Positions 60,647-64,000 of a stretch of DNA of 64,000 nucleotides are shown piece after piece. The notes beneath the pieces were generated by a model. That model did no database searches. It worked only from the letters and a program-made list of their open reading frames with translations, and was not told the DNA's origin. The stretch lies in assembly GCA_006218025.1 (NCBI GenBank), contig VBWA01000004.1, positions 1 to 64,000 of the forward strand, written 5' to 3'. Both the position numbers and the translations under genes were made by a program. The stretch is from Rhodocyclaceae bacterium. Its GTDB lineage: Bacteria > Pseudomonadota > Gammaproteobacteria > Burkholderiales > Rhodocyclaceae. Every line of letters begins with the position of its first letter. The stretch's first letter is position 1.

Positions 60647-61849
60647 TCAGTAAGCGGTCTGGTAGTTGCGCGCGATATGCCAATCCATCATGCCATCGCT
60701 CAGATAGCTGGTCTTGTAACCTGCCTTGGCCAGCGCGGCGGCCGGTACCAGCCCCTGCGAACCGAACATGTCGATGACGATGATTTCCTTGTCTTTCGGC
60801 AGCGTTTTCATCTTTCCGTCAAATTCCTCCGGCCGGATGTGCCGGGAGCCGGGGATATGGCCCATGATGCGGAAAGCGATGTCGCTCTGCAGGTCCAGAA
60901 GCAGCACATTGGGATTCTTGGCTTTCCATATGGCCAGTAGCTCAGGGGTGCTGTAGAACTTCACACCCGCTGCCCTGGCTTCGGCTTCGCCGCGACGCAC
61001 ATTCTTCGGACCGGTCCATGCCTTCTCCCAAGTGCGCAGATATTTCACAATCGACCAAATCTGGTCCTGGTTGAGCTTATCTCCGAAGGTCGGCATCACG
61101 ATGGGTGAGCCGGGTTTTTGCGGTGGCCCGCCCTTGACGATCTCAAAGTGCTCGTGATCACTGTGCAGCGTCAGGTAGGATTTCATTACGATCGGCGGGA
61201 AACGCCCCTGGCCATCCATGCCGTGGCACGCAGAGCAAGCACCCTCGAACAGCTTCTTGCCATCGCCCGGATTCTTGCCGCTGATGCTCTTTATGCTGTC
61301 GGCGATGAAGTAATCAGGCTTGTCTTTTGCCGCGATGGTGTTCGGTGGGGCAATTTGCTCGTGGAAATCGTTCACCGCGAACTCAAGCAAGGCGAAGGTC
61401 GGTGTCTTTTTCCGGTCCACGCCAAATAGCCCGCCGTGCTTCTCCAGATAATTATCCATGTCCTTCCGTGTCAACTTCATCGCGCCGATGCGCGTAACCA
61501 GTTCCGGCTTGAGCACGTTCCGGATGCGATCCATATACACCTTCTCGATATGCTGCGGGTCTTCGTCGATCCTCACCAAGTCCGGACTGGGGTCATACTG
61601 GCGGCGTAGCGGTCGCAAGTAGAGCGCCAGACGGAAAACCTGTTGCATTTCGAACTTGTCTCGCTCGTTGGCTAGCAACAGTGCGGTACCCAAGGCCAGA
61701 TTTTCCACCGCGGAGAGCGCTTCCGTGGGGGAACCAGCCTTGTTCATGGCTATTACCATTTTCGATGCGGTCGGCGACGGTGGGTCCGCTGCCCAGACCG
61801 AGACTGGCAGCATGATTGCGGCAAGGGTGGCTAACGTGTATTTCTTCAT
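60647..61849 (-). CDS. c-type cytochrome fused to an inactive rhodanese domain
   Basis: A 400-residue periplasmic protein with a signal peptide. Residues 30-180 are helical and unrecognised. A monohaem cytochrome domain follows with FEGACSACHGMDGQG (about 201-215) and the likely methionine ligand in PIVMPTFGD. The C-terminal 110 residues are a rhodanese domain (VLLLDLQSDIAFRIMGHIPG; EIIVIDMFGSQGLVPAAALA; YLSDGMMDWH) in which the active-site cysteine position reads aspartate, so sulfur transfer is unlikely. AGGAGG lies 5-8 bases before the ATG. A decayed copy of the rhodanese end lies upstream at 61963-62082. Confidence 0.85.
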   Translation of the reverse strand: MKKYTLATLAAIMLPVSVWAADPPSPTASKMVIAMNKAGSPTEALSAVENLALGTALLLANERDKFEMQQVFRLALYLRPLRRQYDPSPDLVRIDEDPQHIEKVYMDRIRNVLKPELVTRIGAMKLTRKDMDNYLEKHGGLFGVDRKKTPTFALLEFAVNDFHEQIAPPNTIAAKDKPDYFIADSIKSISGKNPGDGKKLFEGACSACHGMDGQGRFPPIVMKSYLTLHSDHEHFEIVKGGPPQKPGSPIVMPTFGDKLNQDQIWSIVKYLRTWEKAWTGPKNVRRGEAEARAAGVKFYSTPELLAIWKAKNPNVLLLDLQSDIAFRIMGHIPGSRHIRPEEFDGKMKTLPKDKEIIVIDMFGSQGLVPAAALAKAGYKTSYLSDGMMDWHIARNYQTAY

Positions 61850-61962
61850 TTGTTCCTCCTTTGATTATTGGATTTCCGAGTCGATTTCTTGGTTGAAGCC
61901 GTTCCAGGTCGGCCCCTGTTGCAACTTAGGCGTAGGAAAACGGTAAATATTTTTCGATAGTT

Positions 61963-62082
61963 CAATCCTTAAAGTAGGCATTGAAATAGGTGGACTTGCA
62001 GGCCGCCTTGGTCAGTGGGATAGCCAGTGCTCGATTTGCGAATCGAACACGCCGATGGCGATAATTTCCTGTCGTTCGCTTG
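61963..62082 (-). pseudogene. Rhodanese C-terminal remnant
   Basis: On the minus strand 62077-62015 encodes ERQEIIAIGVFDSQIE, matching KEIIVIDMFGSQG of the neighbouring fusion protein. After a frame change it continues as ALAIPLTKAACKSTYF-NAYFKD, matching AAALAKAGYKTSYLSDG. It has no start or haem domain and lies directly after the lipoprotein stop codon. It is the relic of a second cytochrome-rhodanese gene. Confidence 0.72.
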
Positions 62083-62577
62083 CTATTTATTCAGCGCCTC
62101 CACCGCCTTGGTCGCAGCAACGTGATCGGGGTTGAGGCTCGCCATGCCACCCTTGGGAATCCTTACGCCGCTCGACATCATGAATCCCATCAGGTCACCC
62201 CGGGTCGTCTGCTCGGCCTTGATCTTGGTGACCAAGTTGTCACCCAGGGCATGTTCCACCTCAAGCCGGGCACGGTTGATATCCGCCGGAAGTGCCTTGG
62301 ACTCAATCAGGTTGGCAAGCTTCTGCCAGTGGCGTGCTATTTCGGGGCGGCTGCCGGATGGAACCGTATCGGGGTCGTCCTTGAGTGCCTGCATGACACC
62401 CAGTGCCAATTGGGTATGTGGACTCAAGGCGTCCTCATAGCTGGTGTTCCAGCCCGCATCGGACACAACCGGCCCCATCGTTGGCCCCATACAACCGGCT
62501 GTCGCCAGAGCCAGCGTGCCGGCCAGTGCCACGGGGAACAGGGTCTTGCGCAACAATTGAAATGTGCGATATTTCAT
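62083..62577 (-). CDS. Lipoprotein of unknown function
   Basis: A 164-residue protein with a lipoprotein signal (FPVALAGTLALATAGC, cysteine at residue 29). The mature part is helical: LSPHTQLALGVMQALKDDPD and PEIARHWQKLANLIESKALP, with MGFMMSSGVRIPKGG near the end. I do not recognise a family. It lies between the FadL-type gene (48 bases) and the cytochrome-rhodanese gene, so it is probably part of that envelope cluster. Confidence 0.75.
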   Translation of the reverse strand: MKYRTFQLLRKTLFPVALAGTLALATAGCMGPTMGPVVSDAGWNTSYEDALSPHTQLALGVMQALKDDPDTVPSGSRPEIARHWQKLANLIESKALPADINRARLEVEHALGDNLVTKIKAEQTTRGDLMGFMMSSGVRIPKGGMASLNPDHVAATKAVEALNK

Positions 62578-62625
62578 CGTGTTCTTCAGCTCCTCTGGTG
62601 ATAAGTGCGCAAGAACTCTTGGTCT

Positions 62626-63813
62626 TTAGTGGCGGTAGGTAAACTGCATGGTCACGAGATTGGTCTCGAAGCTCACCCTGGTCGGAGCACCGACGCTCGC
62701 GGTCATCTCGTTCTTGAGGCCATGACTGAGCGAAAAGGTGAGTGCCGAATTTTTGCTGACCTTGGCTGTTATCCCGGCCGATAGATGATGTTCGACGATG
62801 GCGGTGACGCCGGCATTGTTGTTGATGTCTTTTTCGCCGATCGGCGATTTGCCATAGTTGTAGCCGGCCAGCAGCGAGATGTTGTCGGAGAAACGGTACT
62901 TGGCGCCCAGCGCCAGTACGTTCTGATCCGTCCAGTTGTAGGCCAGATTCTTGGTTTTTGCAGCGGTCGGGCCAACAAGCGTGGCTGTAGTACGCACATC
63001 GCTGAAATTGAGCCACTTGAGGTCGGCCTCCAGAAGCAGCTTCTCGGTTAGCTGGTGGGAAATGCCGACCGAGACGGTCTGAGGATCCTGAAATGAAAGA
63101 CGCCATTTGCCGTCATCCATGTTCCACTCCAGATCCTCGTTGTATGAACGGCTGGTGTAAGCAGCGCCGAAGTTCGTGCGGTCGTTGATCCGATAGATCG
63201 TCCCAAGCACGAAAGAGCCGCCATAAGCGACATCGTTCGGAAAGTTCATGGATTTTGGCGGCAGGGTTGACGTATCGAAGTTCTTGATCGACATCTGATT
63301 GACCACGAGGCTCAGATTGGCGCCGACCGACAGTCGGTCGTTGACTCTGTACGCGATGGCAGGGCCGATGCGCACCGACACCCGACTGGCAACAACCGCC
63401 GCATTGGCAGGTCCCAACTTGAATGCCTCTGCCGGGAAGTCCACACCGCCGCCGGATATCGGATAGGCGCCGACGCTGACGGTATAGTCCCGTCCGAACA
63501 ATTCACTCTGGAAGGCAAAACCACCGGTTGCCATGATGTATGCGTTGCTGTCGCTATCCACTCCGTTCATGCTGCGCTTCGGGTTAAGTAGCGACAGATT
63601 CATGTCGAAACGGGTATGACTTTCCCCCATGTTCAAATAGGACAGTCCAGCCGGGTTGCTGAGTGCCGTGGTGACATCCTGAGGCATGGCGACAACCGCC
63701 CCTCCCATGGCATTGGCAATGGCGCTATAGCCGACCATCTGGTCGCCGTTGTTGGCCATGGCCCCGCTCGAGATGAGCGCGCTGGCGCAGATTGCTGCGG
63801 CTTTCTGTTTCAT
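62626..63813 (-). CDS. FadL/TodX-family outer-membrane porin
   Basis: A 395-residue outer-membrane beta-barrel with a signal peptide (KAAAICASALISSGAMA). The N-terminal hatch region reads SAIANAMGGAVVAMPQDVTT and ALSNPAGLSYL, the NPA-G-L motif of FadL proteins; the barrel ends with FETNLVTMQFTYRH, a typical C-terminal strand with aromatic residues. Members carry hydrophobic compounds such as fatty acids or aromatics. AGGAGG lies upstream of the ATG. It fits uptake of the hydrophobic substrates the window's catabolic genes would use, but no direct link is shown. Confidence 0.87.
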   Translation of the reverse strand: MKQKAAAICASALISSGAMANNGDQMVGYSAIANAMGGAVVAMPQDVTTALSNPAGLSYLNMGESHTRFDMNLSLLNPKRSMNGVDSDSNAYIMATGGFAFQSELFGRDYTVSVGAYPISGGGVDFPAEAFKLGPANAAVVASRVSVRIGPAIAYRVNDRLSVGANLSLVVNQMSIKNFDTSTLPPKSMNFPNDVAYGGSFVLGTIYRINDRTNFGAAYTSRSYNEDLEWNMDDGKWRLSFQDPQTVSVGISHQLTEKLLLEADLKWLNFSDVRTTATLVGPTAAKTKNLAYNWTDQNVLALGAKYRFSDNISLLAGYNYGKSPIGEKDINNNAGVTAIVEHHLSAGITAKVSKNSALTFSLSHGLKNEMTASVGAPTRVSFETNLVTMQFTYRH

Positions 63814-64000
63814 TGTTTCCCCTCCTTTTGTGGTTGAACAAAACGATGCTTTTTGCCAGCAACCATGCCGGCATAATTCTTATTCTTTGAACTTCGGCAA
63901 AATATATAGCGTGGCAGCCCACCCGTTATTTCCCGGATGAAACTGTTTGGTGACAGTTGGTTACGGTGATCGAGGAAGGCGCTGAGTTCGAAAATCTGAC

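Overview
The window is high-GC DNA from a proteobacterium, most likely a betaproteobacterium of the Rhodocyclales/Sterolibacterium-Denitratisoma type. The clues are a separate RelA-type (p)ppGpp synthetase, several c-type cytochromes, a bacteriohemerythrin, and many acyl-CoA dehydrogenases including heteromeric large/small pairs. The assignment rests on gene content only. One block, about 11476-18611, is clearly AT-richer and looks imported.

Layout. (1) 1-9100: a broken nucleotidyltransferase pair, murI, a metallophosphoesterase, relA, a DMT exporter, mtfA, and an iorAB-type molybdenum hydroxylase whose large subunit has decayed. (2) 9101-11395: a membrane PAS-PAS-GGDEF-EAL protein. (3) 11476-18611: a foreign five-gene operon on the minus strand, flanked by about 260-bp near-identical repeats made of the 3' end of the EAL gene, a terminator and part of a tRNA-His gene. 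It encodes a GNAT-ABC ATPase fusion, a HerA/FtsK-like ATPase, an unknown protein, a PLD nuclease with a RelE-like front end, and an AAA+ ATPase. There is no integrase or transposase. This is the best candidate for an undescribed system, probably defence or DNA processing. (4) 19116-29559: an 11-gene operon for CoA-thioester breakdown. It has a heteromeric acyl-CoA dehydrogenase, a long acyl-CoA dehydrogenase, an ECI2-like and an ECH1-like isomerase (both auxiliary enzymes for unsaturated chains), two hotdog proteins, a ComB-like protein, a MaoC hydratase, an acyl-CoA ligase and an alpha/beta hydrolase. (5) 29575-36556: single genes (hemerythrin, OsmC, methyltransferase, DUF2784, exported hydrolase, pssA, isochorismatase, membrane proteins), an intact higBA toxin-antitoxin pair and the remnant of a second one. 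(6) 36828-47869: a second catabolic block. A minus-strand operon (MFS exporter, nitronate-monooxygenase-family flavoprotein, IclR regulator) diverges from a plus-strand operon (thioesterase, second acyl-CoA dehydrogenase pair, ligase, thioesterase, Zn-alcohol dehydrogenase, hydrolase).

(7) 47898-49332: DUF2461 and an RNA pseudouridine synthase. (8) 49907-57041: a cytochrome b561-like protein, a MacAB/DevBCA-TolC-type ABC export system, and an OmpR/EnvZ-type two-component pair. (9) 57328-63813: a second two-component pair, convergent with a minus-strand cluster of a FadL-type porin, a lipoprotein, a cytochrome-rhodanese fusion, a DUF3365 haem protein and a cytochrome c'.

Two signals tie the window together. 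A 23-bp motif with a GAAC-N3-GTTC palindrome sits upstream of both catabolic operons (19041 and 40288, 19 of 23 bases identical) and is a good candidate operator for the IclR protein, so the two blocks may form one regulon. A 12-mer (CCAGCGCCGACT) occurs nine times on both strands, usually with a shared 10-base upstream extension, both between and inside genes. The substrate of the catabolic regulon cannot be fixed from sequence; alicyclic, terpenoid or steroid-derived acyl-CoAs all fit.
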